Shown in pieces: positions 1 through 8,947 of a DNA stretch of 64,000 nt. The stretch spans positions 60,989 through 124,988 of the forward strand of contig JBBQWV010000009.1 of assembly GCA_038210275.1 (NCBI GenBank), read 5' to 3'. This stretch comes from PALSA-1296 sp038210275. Lineage in GTDB: Bacteria > Bacteroidota > Ignavibacteria > Palsa-1295. The notes under the pieces are model-generated. The model worked only from the letters and a program-made list of their open reading frames with translations. It had not been told where the DNA came from and did not search any database. Within the stretch, counting starts at the first letter, position 1, and each line of letters begins with the position of its first letter. Made by a program: the position numbers and the translations under genes.

Positions 1-135
1 GTAACGCCGACGGATCTTAAGAATGAGCGTCTATCCATGATGTACTCTCCAAGTAAATAAAATTCTGTCCAAAATAGAACGATTCAGCCGCAGTATGGTT
101 TCACAAAACGGAGTAGTAATCCATACTACCAGATT

Positions 136-143
136 CAAAGATA
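136..143 (-). promoter_or_regulatory. Bacteroidota-type -7 box reading leftwards
   Basis: On the minus strand this reads TATCTTTG preceded by CG, the same CG-TAnnTTTG form seen at other promoters in the window. It points out of the left edge, so it probably serves a gene beyond the window. No coding frame was seen in bases 1-188. Confidence 0.4.
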
Positions 144-188
144 CGGAAATTTAAGACAGGGTTCAAAAGCACCAATATTCTAATTAGA

Positions 189-1607
189 ATGACAGGAAGT
201 ATTATCATCGGAATTATTGCCGGAATTATCGGAATCATCATAGGCTATTTATATGCTCAAGGAAAATCAAGACTTATTGCAGGACAGAAGGAATTGCTTT
301 CCGAGCAAGTAAAACAAAAGGAGAATGAATCTGCAATCCTGAATCAGAAACTACAGGAGCAGATAAGCCTTCGCTCTCGCTATGAAGCCGAAGCTGCAAG
401 GATCCCTGAGCTTGAGGGGGAAAACTACGAGCTTCGTCAATTAAAAACACAACTTGCAGAATCTGAAACAGCAAGAAAAAAAGATCATGAATCGATCGAT
501 CAAAAACTTGCTCTTTTAGATGAAGCTAAACAAAAACTTACCGAGGCTTTTGGTGTCGTAAGTTCTAAGGCTCTTTCTGATAATTCGAAAGATTTTCTCA
601 CTCTCGCAAATTCTAATTTTTCTTCTCGTCAGGAACAGTTAGATGATCTTTTGAAACCAGTAAAAGAGAACCTTACAAAACTTGAAGCATTTAACCGCGA
701 GATAGAAGAAAAAAGAATAGGCGCATATTCATCACTTGAAACTCATATTAAAAATCTGCATGAATCCGAACAATTTTTACGAGCCGAAACCTCACAACTT
801 GTTAATGCACTACGTCAACCGACAACTCGAGGGGCATGGGGTGAGCAACAATTACGCCGCGTTCTTGAAATGGCTGGAGTCGAAGAAAATGTTCACTTCA
901 ACGAACAAGTCGATATGGTTATCGATAACCAAAAAAGAAGAGCTGACCTTGTTCTTCATTTAGCCGATGGCAAACATATTGTTGTAGATTCAAAAGCCCC
1001 GGTTCAAACATATATGGATGTAGTATCTGCGACGACAAAAGAAGAACGTGATGCCCGGCTGAAAACACTGGCAAATAACATTAGGACATACGCGAAAGAT
1101 CTAAACTCAATTCAATATTGGAAATATTATGATGACTCTCCGGGCATTGTTGTAATGTTTATTCCAAGTGAGTCAATACTCAATGCTGCAATGCAAGCTG
1201 ATGCAACCCTTTGGGAAGAATGCACCAAGAAACGAATATTACTTGCAAGCCCAACAACACTTGTTGCAATTTTATATAGCATTGCATTTGGCTGGCGCCA
1301 GGATGCCTTTGAAAAGAATGCGAAAGAAATCAAAAATTTAGCTGAAAAGATTTATGATAGACTTTCTGTCTTTGGTAAACATTTTCACGAACTTGGGAGC
1401 CAACTTAAAAAAAGTGTCGATAAGTATAATGACTCTGTCGGTTCACTTGAAACCTCAGTCCTTCCAAGTGCCCGCGAAATGAGTAAATTAGGAATCGAAA
1501 AAGGAAAAAATATTATTCCAGATCTTTCAGAACTTGACGCCCCAATACGAAACTTACGCACTCCGGAGCTTTTGCTTTCATTAGATAATAAAATAGAGAA
1601 GTCGTAG
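189..1607 (+). CDS. rmuC: RmuC family DNA recombination protein
   Basis: RmuC-family protein of 472 residues, the usual family size. A hydrophobic N-terminal segment (about residues 4-22) could anchor it to the membrane, then comes a highly charged coiled coil (about 26-175) and the RmuC nuclease-like domain (about 195-440), with the family block RGAWGEQ at 214-220 and the strand VVDSKAP near 265-271. In Escherichia coli RmuC limits inversions at short inverted repeats; its fold is thought to be restriction-endonuclease-like, so a role in DNA rearrangement or repair is known for the family but not shown here. It stands alone and converges on the TPR gene, whose stop lies only 6 bases further on. 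Confidence 0.92.
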   Translation: MTGSIIIGIIAGIIGIIIGYLYAQGKSRLIAGQKELLSEQVKQKENESAILNQKLQEQISLRSRYEAEAARIPELEGENYELRQLKTQLAESETARKKDHESIDQKLALLDEAKQKLTEAFGVVSSKALSDNSKDFLTLANSNFSSRQEQLDDLLKPVKENLTKLEAFNREIEEKRIGAYSSLETHIKNLHESEQFLRAETSQLVNALRQPTTRGAWGEQQLRRVLEMAGVEENVHFNEQVDMVIDNQKRRADLVLHLADGKHIVVDSKAPVQTYMDVVSATTKEERDARLKTLANNIRTYAKDLNSIQYWKYYDDSPGIVVMFIPSESILNAAMQADATLWEECTKKRILLASPTTLVAILYSIAFGWRQDAFEKNAKEIKNLAEKIYDRLSVFGKHFHELGSQLKKSVDKYNDSVGSLETSVLPSAREMSKLGIEKGKNIIPDLSELDAPIRNLRTPELLLSLDNKIEKS

Positions 1608-1613
1608 TTACGA

Positions 1614-2348
1614 TTACTCCCCGTCCTTCGGCGGCTCAGGCATTTCGAGCTTCGTTAGTATCTCTTGTATTTGCTCTGCCATTTTGTCGTTGCCTTGTTT
1701 TTTTGCAGCGGTGAGGCCGCGGTGGAAATATACTTTCGCTTCGGAGATCGCTTTTTTCTTATTGTCAAGATTTGCGCGGATTGAAAGAATTCCGGCATTA
1801 AAAAGAGCATTCAAATGATCGGGATCGTACTTTAATCCCTTGTTAATTTCAACAACAGCAGCTTTAAAATCGCCTGTTAATTGCGCGATGGTAAAGGCAT
1901 AATCAACGCGGGCATCAACGTCTTCAGGATGTTTACTAAGATGAAATTCATATTCAGGTTTTGCCTTATCCCAAAACTCTGATTCGTAATAGACATTCGC
2001 CAGCATCAGATGAGCCTCGTCATTGTTCGGATCAATGGCGATCGCTCCCCGAAGTGAATCAACCATCGGCTGCAATTTCATCCGCTTCGAATACATCTGC
2101 GATGAGTCGGCAGCGCCTTGCTGCTCCTGTTTAGCATGAGGATCCTCCGCAAATTTTTCCGGTTTTATAGAAAGAAAATAAATTGCAACTCCTACAACAA
2201 TTACGAGTAGGATGATACTTATTAAAATAGGTTGGCTGATCTGTGACGCAACTTCAGGTTCATTCTTCAGACGTTCAAGAAGAATTTCTTCGATGCGGGT
2301 AGATGGTTTATTCTCGTTCGGGGACGAGTTCTGTTCTTCGGCGCTCAA
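1614..2348 (-). CDS. membrane-anchored tetratricopeptide repeat protein
   Basis: A 244-residue protein with a short cytoplasmic N terminus, one membrane helix (about 41-59) and a C-terminal helical domain of roughly four TPR units (about 85-235, e.g. the PNNDEAHLMLANVYYES and PEDVDARVDYAFTIAQL stretches). TPR domains bind proteins; similar single-helix TPR proteins act in envelope assembly or cytochrome maturation, but no specific partner is visible. It follows the HU gene on the same strand after about 50 bases, so they may be cotranscribed. Confidence 0.8.
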   Translation of the reverse strand: MSAEEQNSSPNENKPSTRIEEILLERLKNEPEVASQISQPILISIILLVIVVGVAIYFLSIKPEKFAEDPHAKQEQQGAADSSQMYSKRMKLQPMVDSLRGAIAIDPNNDEAHLMLANVYYESEFWDKAKPEYEFHLSKHPEDVDARVDYAFTIAQLTGDFKAAVVEINKGLKYDPDHLNALFNAGILSIRANLDNKKKAISEAKVYFHRGLTAAKKQGNDKMAEQIQEILTKLEMPEPPKDGE

Positions 2349-2397
2349 TGTGTCGGAAAGGGAGATAAGATTTGATTAATCAGGTCTATGTTGGGGC

Positions 2398-2691
2398 TCA
2401 CTTTTTTGATTTCATCTTCGCATCAATCATGGCACGGAGTTCACGCGAAGGCTTGAAGGTCGGCACAAAGTGTACATCCAACGGCACAGGCTCACCTGTG
2501 CGCGGATTGCGTGCAATTCGGGGCTTCCGCTCCTTGACTTTAAACGTCCCAAACCCGCGAATCTCAAAATGCTCGCCTTCGGCAAGCGCCTCGGAGATCG
2601 TTTTGAAGAAACCATCGACGAGAATTTCCGTCTCGAGCTTGGTGACTCCTGTTGCATTGGCAACGCGATTGACGATATCTGCTTTAGTCAT
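2398..2691 (-). CDS. HU/IHF family DNA-binding protein
   Basis: A 97-residue bacterial histone-like protein covering the whole HU/IHF fold: N-terminal helices, then the beta-arm with the family signature around GFGTFKVKERKPRIARNP (47-64) and RNPRTGEP at 61-68, whose proline intercalates into bent DNA in the family. Dimeric HU/IHF bends DNA and compacts the nucleoid. HU and IHF cannot be told apart reliably from the sequence alone. It is separated from the upstream lipoprotein gene by a strong terminator, so it should have its own promoter in 2692-2778, where no clear -7 box was found. Confidence 0.93.
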   Translation of the reverse strand: MTKADIVNRVANATGVTKLETEILVDGFFKTISEALAEGEHFEIRGFGTFKVKERKPRIARNPRTGEPVPLDVHFVPTFKPSRELRAMIDAKMKSKK

Positions 2692-2778
2692 AGCCGCTTA
2701 GTGTTAAAATGAATCGACATAATCTGTAACATCCAAAAACCCGTAGTGCGTTCGCACCATTTCACTTACAAACGTAAA

Positions 2779-2814
2779 AAAGGCAGCATCCGGATTCCTC
2801 CGGATGCTGCCTTT
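2779..2814 (-). terminator. rho-independent terminator of the SnoaL-like lipoprotein gene
   Basis: A perfect 16-bp inverted repeat (2779-2794 with 2799-2814, loop TTCC). Read on the minus strand it is followed by a run of T from the A-run at 2776-2781. It lies 19 bases past the stop of the minus-strand gene 2833-3408 and insulates the HU gene. Confidence 0.9.
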
Positions 2815-2832
2815 ATGCTATAAGAGAGAAAA

Positions 2833-3408
2833 TTACTTTCCTTTTTTCATATCAGGTGGAGGCATTTTGCCGTCGGTTGGAGGATGAGGTCCATCCATAG
2901 GGGGCATCAAACCGAGCTGCTCCATCATTTTTCTGCCCTCATCATAGGCCCAGTGATCAGTAGCCTTGCAGTTGGTAAGTTTGATGAGCTCCATGCCATC
3001 AATATCGATTTTCTTTCCGGTTGCCGGCATTCCCATGAATGATCCGGTATTTGTACCCGTCATGTTATAATGAGCAAAGATCCAATCACCATCGGAAGTA
3101 ACTTCTTTCGGAGTTATTTTAAGATCGGGGAAACTTGCTCTAAAACCAGCCATTCCCTCTTTCAAACCAGCCAAACCCTGCTTCATTCCGGGCCATGGTG
3201 TATGCTCATTCATATTGTCATCAATATATTTATTCAGATCGTCCATTTTACCGGAGCTGAACATGGCGGTGACGAGTTTGTAGTTTTCGATATTCTTCGT
3301 CTTCGTCGAATCCGTTTTCATCGTCGTCTCGGATGTTGCGCCTTCTTTCTTCATACATGAAGATAGAAGCAGTGTAGAAATGCAAAGTAACGCTAAGATA
3401 TGTTTCAT
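2833..3408 (-). CDS. SnoaL-like (ester cyclase type) lipoprotein
   Basis: A 191-residue predicted lipoprotein: signal peptide with lipobox LLSSC (Cys18), a linker of charged residues, then a domain (about 42-165) resembling the SnoaL-like polyketide-cyclase / NTF2 fold, with the typical block ASFPDLKITPKEVTSDGDW and a MTGTNTGSFMGMPATGK strand pair. The C-terminal 25 residues are rich in Pro, Gly, Met and Lys and are low-complexity. The family binds or converts small hydrophobic molecules, but members in secreted form are mostly uncharacterised. The substrate is unknown. Transcribed alone and ended by the hairpin at 2779-2814. Confidence 0.75.
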   Translation of the reverse strand: MKHILALLCISTLLLSSCMKKEGATSETTMKTDSTKTKNIENYKLVTAMFSSGKMDDLNKYIDDNMNEHTPWPGMKQGLAGLKEGMAGFRASFPDLKITPKEVTSDGDWIFAHYNMTGTNTGSFMGMPATGKKIDIDGMELIKLTNCKATDHWAYDEGRKMMEQLGLMPPMDGPHPPTDGKMPPPDMKKGK

Positions 3409-3695
3409 GGTCTATAGTAGTTGTTAGTGAAAAGAGTTTTTTTCAATATTGTAACTTCAAAATGCAGGAACTTGAGGATGCGAATATAAGCAGAAAAAAA
3501 GCCCGTCACACGTAATTTAAAAAAAGGTAATGAAAGTAGCTCAAAAACGCCTCTTTTTAACTTTTTAGAGGACGTTCTTTAGGTGGCTGAGGTGAAAGAT
3601 TAACTTTTCAATTTTACAACCGTTAATAAAATATATGCGGACTCTTCTATTAGAAAAATTGTTTTCGCAACTTCGAAATATATTTAACACACGTA

Positions 3696-4649
3696 ATGGC
3701 ATCACACAATTTCCATATCTATCCGCTTGAAACAGGTTTTCACGGAGCGAAACGACCTGTTCCGAATCCTGATCTTATTTCCAAATATCATTACGAGAAT
3801 TTTACTCCATTCAAGAATTCTAAAGATAATACCGATGAGTATATCGCATCGGCTGCGAAAGAAATTCGCCGCGATATTATTCGCTCACTCGTTGAAGCAA
3901 AGAGTGGACATTCCGGCGGACCGCTCGGAATAGCCGATGTCATGGCAACGCTCTATTTCGGTGGCGTAATGAATTACGATGCAAAAAATCCATGGATGGA
4001 AAGCCGTGATAGATTTGTGCTCTCAGCTGGTCACATGGCTCCTGTGCTTTATGCGACATTTGCAAATGCCGGGTATATGCAGAAAGAAGAATTGCTCACT
4101 CTTCGAAAGTTAAATTCGCGCTTACAAGGACATCCGGGACGCGATATGGGATTGCCGGGAATTGAAACTTCGACAGGCTCGCTCGGACAAGGCTTCGGTA
4201 TCGCCGCAGGAATGGCGCTTGCCGATAAGCACGTTTCTAAAAATAACCGCAGAGTTTATTGCATTACCGGAGACGGCGAATTGCAAGAAGGCGAAATTTG
4301 GGAAACAGCAATGTTCTCAGCGCATTGGAAACTTGATAATCTTTGTGTGCTTGTTGACCGCAATCATTGCCAGATCGACGGCAGAAATCCAGACGTAATG
4401 GAAGTTGATCCCGTTGCTGATAAATGGAAGGCATTTGGATTTCATACCATCCATATCAATGGACATAGCATTTCGGAGATCCGCGCTGCTTATGCCGAAG
4501 CTGCAATGACAAAAGAAAAACCAACGTGCATCGTTGCTGAAACATACATGGGACATCCCATCAGCTTCATGAATGACGATTACCGCTGGCATGGAAAGCC
4601 GCCGAATAAAGAGCAGGCAGAATTAGCACTTGCAGAGTTAGAAAATTAA
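3696..4649 (+). CDS. transketolase, N-terminal (TPP-binding) subunit
   Basis: First half of a split transketolase, 317 residues. It carries the thiamine diphosphate/metal motif GDGELQEGE (192-200), the GHSGGPLG phosphate-binding loop (71-78) and GSLGQGFGIA (161-170). It should pair with the product of the next gene, 6 bases downstream, to form the complete enzyme that moves two-carbon ketol units between sugar phosphates in the non-oxidative pentose phosphate pathway. Split transketolases are common in archaea and several bacterial phyla. The first 45 residues precede the conserved domain and may be unstructured. Confidence 0.93.
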   Translation: MASHNFHIYPLETGFHGAKRPVPNPDLISKYHYENFTPFKNSKDNTDEYIASAAKEIRRDIIRSLVEAKSGHSGGPLGIADVMATLYFGGVMNYDAKNPWMESRDRFVLSAGHMAPVLYATFANAGYMQKEELLTLRKLNSRLQGHPGRDMGLPGIETSTGSLGQGFGIAAGMALADKHVSKNNRRVYCITGDGELQEGEIWETAMFSAHWKLDNLCVLVDRNHCQIDGRNPDVMEVDPVADKWKAFGFHTIHINGHSISEIRAAYAEAAMTKEKPTCIVAETYMGHPISFMNDDYRWHGKPPNKEQAELALAELEN

Positions 4650-4655
4650 GAGATA

Positions 4656-5672
4656 ATGGAAACTATAAAAAAGAAATTACCAATCACAGAACCGCTCGCT
4701 TCGACTAACGGAATGACACCAAAATTTGAATTGCTCGGAAAAAAAGCTACTCGCTTCGGGTTCGGAGAAGGACTCGTCACGCTCGGTGAAAAATACGATA
4801 ATGTTGTGGTCTTAGGCGGTGACATCACCGGCTCGGTAATGACATCGTATTTTCAAGAGAAATTTCCTGACCGCTTCTTTTCAACGGGAATCATGGAAGC
4901 TTCAGCAACGCTTGTTGCAACAGGACTTGCCCTTTCGGGCAAAGTCCCCTTCTTCGCAAGTTATGGTGCCTTCGCCGCTTGCCGTAATACGGATATGCTT
5001 CGTATCTCCGTTTGTTATAATGATGCAAACGTAAAGATTGGTGGCGGACATGCAGGAATTTCCGTCGGACCTGACGGCGCAACGCATCAAGTACTCGAAG
5101 AGATCGCGATCACTCGCGTTCTTCCAAATATGACACTTGTTGTGCCCTGCGATTTTACTGAAGCAAAAAAAGCGACTGTTGCTATTGGTGAATATGTCGG
5201 ACCTGCATACATTCGTTTTGGCAGAACCGATACTCCTATGTTTACGAAAGATGATACTCCCTTCGAACTTGGCAAAGCACAAGTTTTCCGCGAAGGAAAT
5301 GACGTTGCGATCTGCGCCTGTGGGCCGATGGTATGGGAAGCATTAGTTGCAGCAGAAGAACTTGCCAAAGAAGGAATTAATGCACGAGTCATCAATGTCT
5401 CAACTATCAAGCCATTAGATAATGCAACGATCTTAGCAGCAGCAAAAGATTGTGGCGCGATCGTTAGCGCTGAAGAACATCAGATCACTGCCGGTTTAGG
5501 CGGTACTATTGCTGAGCTTATTGTGAAAGAGCACCCCGTTCCAATGGAATTTGTTGGCGTTCACGATACCTTCGGAGGCTCCGGCGACCCCGACGAACTC
5601 ATGGCGTTGTTCGGATTAACAAGCATAACGATTATCGAAGCCGCAAAGAAAGTAGTGAAGAGGAAGAAATAA
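4656..5672 (+). CDS. transketolase, C-terminal subunit
   Basis: Second half of the split transketolase, 338 residues: pyrimidine-binding domain (about 30-195) with the catalytic-type glutamate in GIMEAS (Glu81) and the loop GHAGISVGPDGATHQ (131-145), then the transketolase C-terminal domain (about 205-330). The first 20 residues are an extra low-complexity lead. It is arranged in an operon with the N-terminal subunit (6-base gap), consistent with a 1:1 complex. It ends 4 bases before the convergent Xre regulator gene. Confidence 0.93.
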   Translation: METIKKKLPITEPLASTNGMTPKFELLGKKATRFGFGEGLVTLGEKYDNVVVLGGDITGSVMTSYFQEKFPDRFFSTGIMEASATLVATGLALSGKVPFFASYGAFAACRNTDMLRISVCYNDANVKIGGGHAGISVGPDGATHQVLEEIAITRVLPNMTLVVPCDFTEAKKATVAIGEYVGPAYIRFGRTDTPMFTKDDTPFELGKAQVFREGNDVAICACGPMVWEALVAAEELAKEGINARVINVSTIKPLDNATILAAAKDCGAIVSAEEHQITAGLGGTIAELIVKEHPVPMEFVGVHDTFGGSGDPDELMALFGLTSITIIEAAKKVVKRKK

Positions 5673-5676
5673 ACCC

Positions 5677-5946
5677 TCATTTTTTCTTACTTTCTTGTTT
5701 TAAATCTACCTTCTGATAGATTTCTGCTTCTAAGAAAGCTCCCTTGATCAACAAAATTTGAGGTTCCACCTTTAACGCTTTTGCGATTTTTTTTAAAGTC
5801 ACTATGGACATATTTGCATCTGCGCGTTCTATATCACCGACAAAAGTCGGATGAAGGTCAGCGTGTTCGGCTAATCTTTCCTGAGTGAGACGTAACCGCT
5901 TTCTAAATCCCCGCACATTACTCCCAATTATTTCTTCTAATTCCAT
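5677..5946 (-). CDS. Xre family helix-turn-helix regulator
   Basis: An 89-residue DNA-binding protein consisting almost only of a Cro/C1-type helix-turn-helix (about residues 9-63: LRLTQERLAEHADLHPTF then VGDIERADANMSIVTLKKIA). The short lysine-rich tail has no sensor domain, so it is a small repressor-like regulator, often controlling its own gene or a neighbour. The two direct repeats at 5985-6016, between this gene and the divergent secreted-protein genes, are a natural candidate operator. Confidence 0.88.
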   Translation of the reverse strand: MELEEIIGSNVRGFRKRLRLTQERLAEHADLHPTFVGDIERADANMSIVTLKKIAKALKVEPQILLIKGAFLEAEIYQKVDLKQESKKK

Positions 5947-5984
5947 GGGAAAAATAATACAAGATTATTCCTTATATTTCAAGA

Positions 5985-6016
5985 GTTTATAAGCGATATT
6001 AAATGTTTATAAGCGA
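5985..6016. promoter_or_regulatory. direct-repeat candidate operator of the Xre regulator
   Basis: GTTTATAAGCGA occurs at 5985-5996 and again at 6005-6016, 20 bp apart, i.e. about two helical turns. It lies 39-70 bases upstream of the Xre gene start and upstream of the plus-strand genes at 6108 and 6770. The binding protein is inferred. Confidence 0.45.
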
Positions 6017-6050
6017 GATATTGTGGCTAAACTCTTTTTTTGGAGATTAA

Positions 6051-6058
6051 TAGATTTG
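6051..6058 (+). promoter_or_regulatory. possible TAnnTTTG promoter of the 6108-8134 genes
   Basis: TAGATTTG matches the Bacteroidota -7 box, 49 bases upstream of the ATG at 6108 and 35 bases after the direct repeats. No good -33 element is visible, so this is tentative. Confidence 0.35.
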
Positions 6059-6107
6059 AGGAAAGACTTTGATCTCCATTTTCATCATCATTCATCAAAC
6101 TACTCTT

Positions 6108-6764
6108 ATGAAAAAAATTCTAACTTATGGAGTAGGAATGCTTGTAGCCTTCCTGCTCTTTACAACACAGTCGATGGCTGAATGTCCAACGGACATACAT
6201 CCTACTGCTGGCGAAACTGGATTTGTCGAGTGGACATCAGTTCCCACTCCTTTCCACTACAGTATTCCTGGAAACATAGACTGTATCATTGATATTTACT
6301 ATTGTAAGCGGATAGTACCAAATGGACATGGAGGTACAATAGTACAGTATTTCATTGACCACGTTTCAAAAGATCCGGATACTGATCCGAGCGCTTGTGA
6401 CGGGATTGATCTCCACAATCTGATTAAATATGCTGTTGATGGGATATTTCAAGAAGATCCTAACCCCACCCCTTGCGGTGCATCCGGTTACAAGATCGTA
6501 TCGGTGTATCGGCGGTCATGTTTCAAAATGCTTCTTGAACCCTGGGTTAATTCATCAGGCACGACTGGTTACGATAGGATTGTTTTTGGCTGTCCGGGGA
6601 CACCTGTTTGCGAAAAAACTTGTTCAGTTTGTTTCAATCCCACTGACGGTATGAATCATACAAGCAGCTGTGTATATGAACTTCACGGCACGACCCCTGA
6701 TTGCGCCTCGGCGCCACCGGTTTGGCTTGAGAATACTTGCTATTTTATTCCTTGTGCTGAATAA
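6108..6764 (+). CDS. secreted cysteine-rich hypothetical protein
   Basis: A 218-residue exported protein of unknown family. The ATG at 6108 is preferred over an in-frame TTG at 6069 because it starts directly with a signal peptide (KK, hydrophobic stretch about 8-20, cleavage near MAEC). The mature part has about 16 cysteines, several in pairs such as CEKTCSVC, suggesting disulfides or metal binding. It sits 5 bases before the Ycf48-like T9SS gene and is probably cotranscribed with it. It has no T9SS sorting domain itself. Confidence 0.7.
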   Translation: MKKILTYGVGMLVAFLLFTTQSMAECPTDIHPTAGETGFVEWTSVPTPFHYSIPGNIDCIIDIYYCKRIVPNGHGGTIVQYFIDHVSKDPDTDPSACDGIDLHNLIKYAVDGIFQEDPNPTPCGASGYKIVSVYRRSCFKMLLEPWVNSSGTTGYDRIVFGCPGTPVCEKTCSVCFNPTDGMNHTSSCVYELHGTTPDCASAPPVWLENTCYFIPCAE

Positions 6765-6769
6765 GGTTT

Positions 6770-8134
6770 ATGAATAGTCTGAAAATCATAATCTGTACAA
6801 TTGCTTCCGTACTCCTGCTGACATCGGCAGGAGTAGAAGCTCAGTATCATTGGCATAGGACACATTCTGAGCAGGACACAGCATATTATTATTCTTTCTC
6901 CTGTATCTCCTGTTTTGGTGATGTTTGCACGGCAGCATGTGAGGCATCTACTAAACCGAACTTCCGGTTAAAAATTCTTTTTCTTCGCAGCACTGATGGG
7001 GGACTAACATGGAACAATCAAGATCCCGGTTTACCTCGACCGAAAACGAGTACTCAGAATATCCACCAAATTCAGCAGATTGATTCCTTGAATACTATCG
7101 CAATTGGCGATACCGGATTAATAGTGCATACCTTGGATGGAGGGATAACATGGGAAAAACAAAGTTTGAATATTTCGTACAGAATGACGGATATTCATTT
7201 TTTCAACTCACTTGAAGGAATTGCTTCCTCTGGCGGCTACAGACAAGTGCATACTACCAGTGATGGCGGAAAAACCTGGACTGATGCACCTTTCGATAGA
7301 GTCGGCATTGTCCGATGTCATTCTTATGGAAACGGTGTGTTCAAAGTATTTCAATACGCTACGGGTACTATCTATTCGACAAAAGATAACTGGGTAACGT
7401 TCGACTCGACAAAGCCGGTATTTGATACTTTTCCCGATTCAATAAAAGTTAATTCTGTTTTAGGGAGATGCGTTTTCAATGGAGATACCATCATTACATT
7501 CGGCATTTTATATACCAATAATGGTTTTGTGAGTGTCGGCTTAATAGAACGAACAACGAATGGCGGTATATCGTGGGAGCCTCCGGTTTATTATCATAAC
7601 GGATACTTATCCGATGTACTATATGTAAGTCCAATTAATCACGATACTATTTTCGCTCAAGGTACAAATTATGCACACTCCTTTCTCCTGAGCACCGATA
7701 GGGGTGCTACGTGGAAACCTGATTCAAATATTATTGACACAAGCTTTCCCGATAATGATATTTCAGCGCTTACAACAACAGAAAGCGGAAGACCCATTAT
7801 TTCTTTTGCACAAGGTAATATGCCTGGAACAGCAGGCATTTTAGCTGTTGGTGTTCCTGCTAAATTAAAAGTAGAAAGTTATGAACGAATTGTTTATAAT
7901 ACGCATATCTATCCGAATCCTGCAACCACAGAAGTTACAATTGTCACTGTCGATCATTTAAGGACGGTGCATTTGATAGATATTCTTGGCAGAGAAGTGA
8001 TGAGTGCAATGACCTCTGATCAAGGTAAAGCGACATTTGATCTTTCGCAACTTCCAAGAGGTATTTACAGCATTGTTCTCGATCATTACGGAAAAATGCT
8101 GCCTGTAGGAAAAGTAGCAGTAACGGGAAAATAA
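6770..8134 (+). CDS. Ycf48-like beta-propeller protein with T9SS sorting domain
   Basis: A 454-residue secreted protein: signal peptide (1-24), a propeller built of repeats with the motif S/T-x-DGG-x-TW (TDGGLTWNN, LDGGITWEK, SDGGKTWTD, TNGGISWEP, TDRGATWKP) typical of Ycf48/BNR-Asp-box folds, and a C-terminal type A sorting domain (about 380-454; YPNPATTEV, DILGREVMS, LPRGIYSIV) that would direct it through the type IX secretion system. Ycf48 itself is a photosystem II assembly factor, but in non-phototrophs these propellers are surface proteins of unknown ligand. It is the second gene after the Cys-rich protein. Confidence 0.85.
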   Translation: MNSLKIIICTIASVLLLTSAGVEAQYHWHRTHSEQDTAYYYSFSCISCFGDVCTAACEASTKPNFRLKILFLRSTDGGLTWNNQDPGLPRPKTSTQNIHQIQQIDSLNTIAIGDTGLIVHTLDGGITWEKQSLNISYRMTDIHFFNSLEGIASSGGYRQVHTTSDGGKTWTDAPFDRVGIVRCHSYGNGVFKVFQYATGTIYSTKDNWVTFDSTKPVFDTFPDSIKVNSVLGRCVFNGDTIITFGILYTNNGFVSVGLIERTTNGGISWEPPVYYHNGYLSDVLYVSPINHDTIFAQGTNYAHSFLLSTDRGATWKPDSNIIDTSFPDNDISALTTTESGRPIISFAQGNMPGTAGILAVGVPAKLKVESYERIVYNTHIYPNPATTEVTIVTVDHLRTVHLIDILGREVMSAMTSDQGKATFDLSQLPRGIYSIVLDHYGKMLPVGKVAVTGK

Positions 8135-8158
8135 GTTTTGAAGTAAGTTCTTTCGAAG

Positions 8159-8710
8159 TTACGGTTTATCCGTCGTCACATCTTGTGCTAATACAGCATC
8201 GTCGGGGGTTTCTTCTAATTCCTTGTCGAGTTCAAGAAGTGCTGCTCCGCTTGCTTTATCGCCTCCGGCTATTTTGACCTTATCTATTAACTCCATCGCA
8301 AGAGTCTCTTCTTCGGTCTGCTCTTTGACCATCCATTGCATGAAATTCCATGTTGCCCAATCGCCTTCGTCGTGACTCATCTTTACGATCTTATAGATCT
8401 CCTTCGTATTATCGACTTCATGCAAGAAAACCTTTTCGAATAGATCGTTCACATTTTTCGGATCAGGCGGCGGAGCAGGAATCGCCGTCACTTTTACTTT
8501 CGCGCCGCGTTTAAGGATATACTCAAATACCTTCATCATGTGATTGCGCTCTTCATTAGCATGACGAAAAAGGAAATTAGAAATTCCCTCGTACCCTTCT
8601 CCATCTGCCCAGGCGCCAAAAGATAAATAGATTTGCGAAGCGTGCGCTTCTTTTGTCATCTGCGCATTTAATGCGGCGGCAAGTGTTTTCGAAAGTCTGT
8701 TTGTATCCAT
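8159..8710 (-). CDS. ftnA: non-haem ferritin
   Basis: A 183-residue ferritin with the four-helix bundle and ferroxidase ligands in place: Glu21, Glu54 and His57 (in ANEERNHMMK), a glutamate near 98 and Gln131 (KEQTEEE). It oxidises Fe(II) and stores the mineral in a 24-subunit shell in the cytoplasm. The last 20 residues, acidic and after a GGDKASG loop, extend the usual C terminus. It is the last gene of a three-gene minus-strand set with the zinc-finger and acidic proteins (gaps of 24 and 18 bases). Confidence 0.93.
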   Translation of the reverse strand: MDTNRLSKTLAAALNAQMTKEAHASQIYLSFGAWADGEGYEGISNFLFRHANEERNHMMKVFEYILKRGAKVKVTAIPAPPPDPKNVNDLFEKVFLHEVDNTKEIYKIVKMSHDEGDWATWNFMQWMVKEQTEEETLAMELIDKVKIAGGDKASGAALLELDKELEETPDDAVLAQDVTTDKP

Positions 8711-8734
8711 TGATATTTTATTAAAAATTATTAG

Positions 8735-8929
8735 TTAAACAATTGGGGAAGTTGGCAATCCTGCAGCTCCTATATCGCCGCGGAAGCTCCGTTCACTATC
8801 TTCATGTACACGTCCTGGGCGACCGTGACGAAGTTTATGTTCTTCTAAAGCAGTGACCGAATCAAACTCTTCTGAGCAGAGATCACAAATAAACTTATCT
8901 GTTACCGATGCTGATGTTGTGTTTTCCAT
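8735..8929 (-). CDS. small C2H2 zinc-finger protein
   Basis: A 64-residue protein with one classical C2H2 finger at about residues 14-34: CDLC, a phenylalanine and leucine at the expected core positions, then HKLRH. The C-terminal half (RPGRVHEDSERSF...) is basic then flexible. Single-finger bacterial C2H2 proteins exist but are uncommon outside the Ros/MucR family, which this does not resemble. Whether it binds DNA, RNA or a protein is unknown. It is encoded between an acidic protein and ferritin, which suggests a role in metal or stress physiology (inference). Confidence 0.75.
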   Translation of the reverse strand: MENTTSASVTDKFICDLCSEEFDSVTALEEHKLRHGRPGRVHEDSERSFRGDIGAAGLPTSPIV

Positions 8930-8947
8930 TTGTTTCCTTATAAAAAT

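Noticed and set aside
2372..2701. Plus-strand ORF of 109 residues over the HU gene
   Set aside because: It is the shadow of the HU gene, which has the full family signature on the minus strand.
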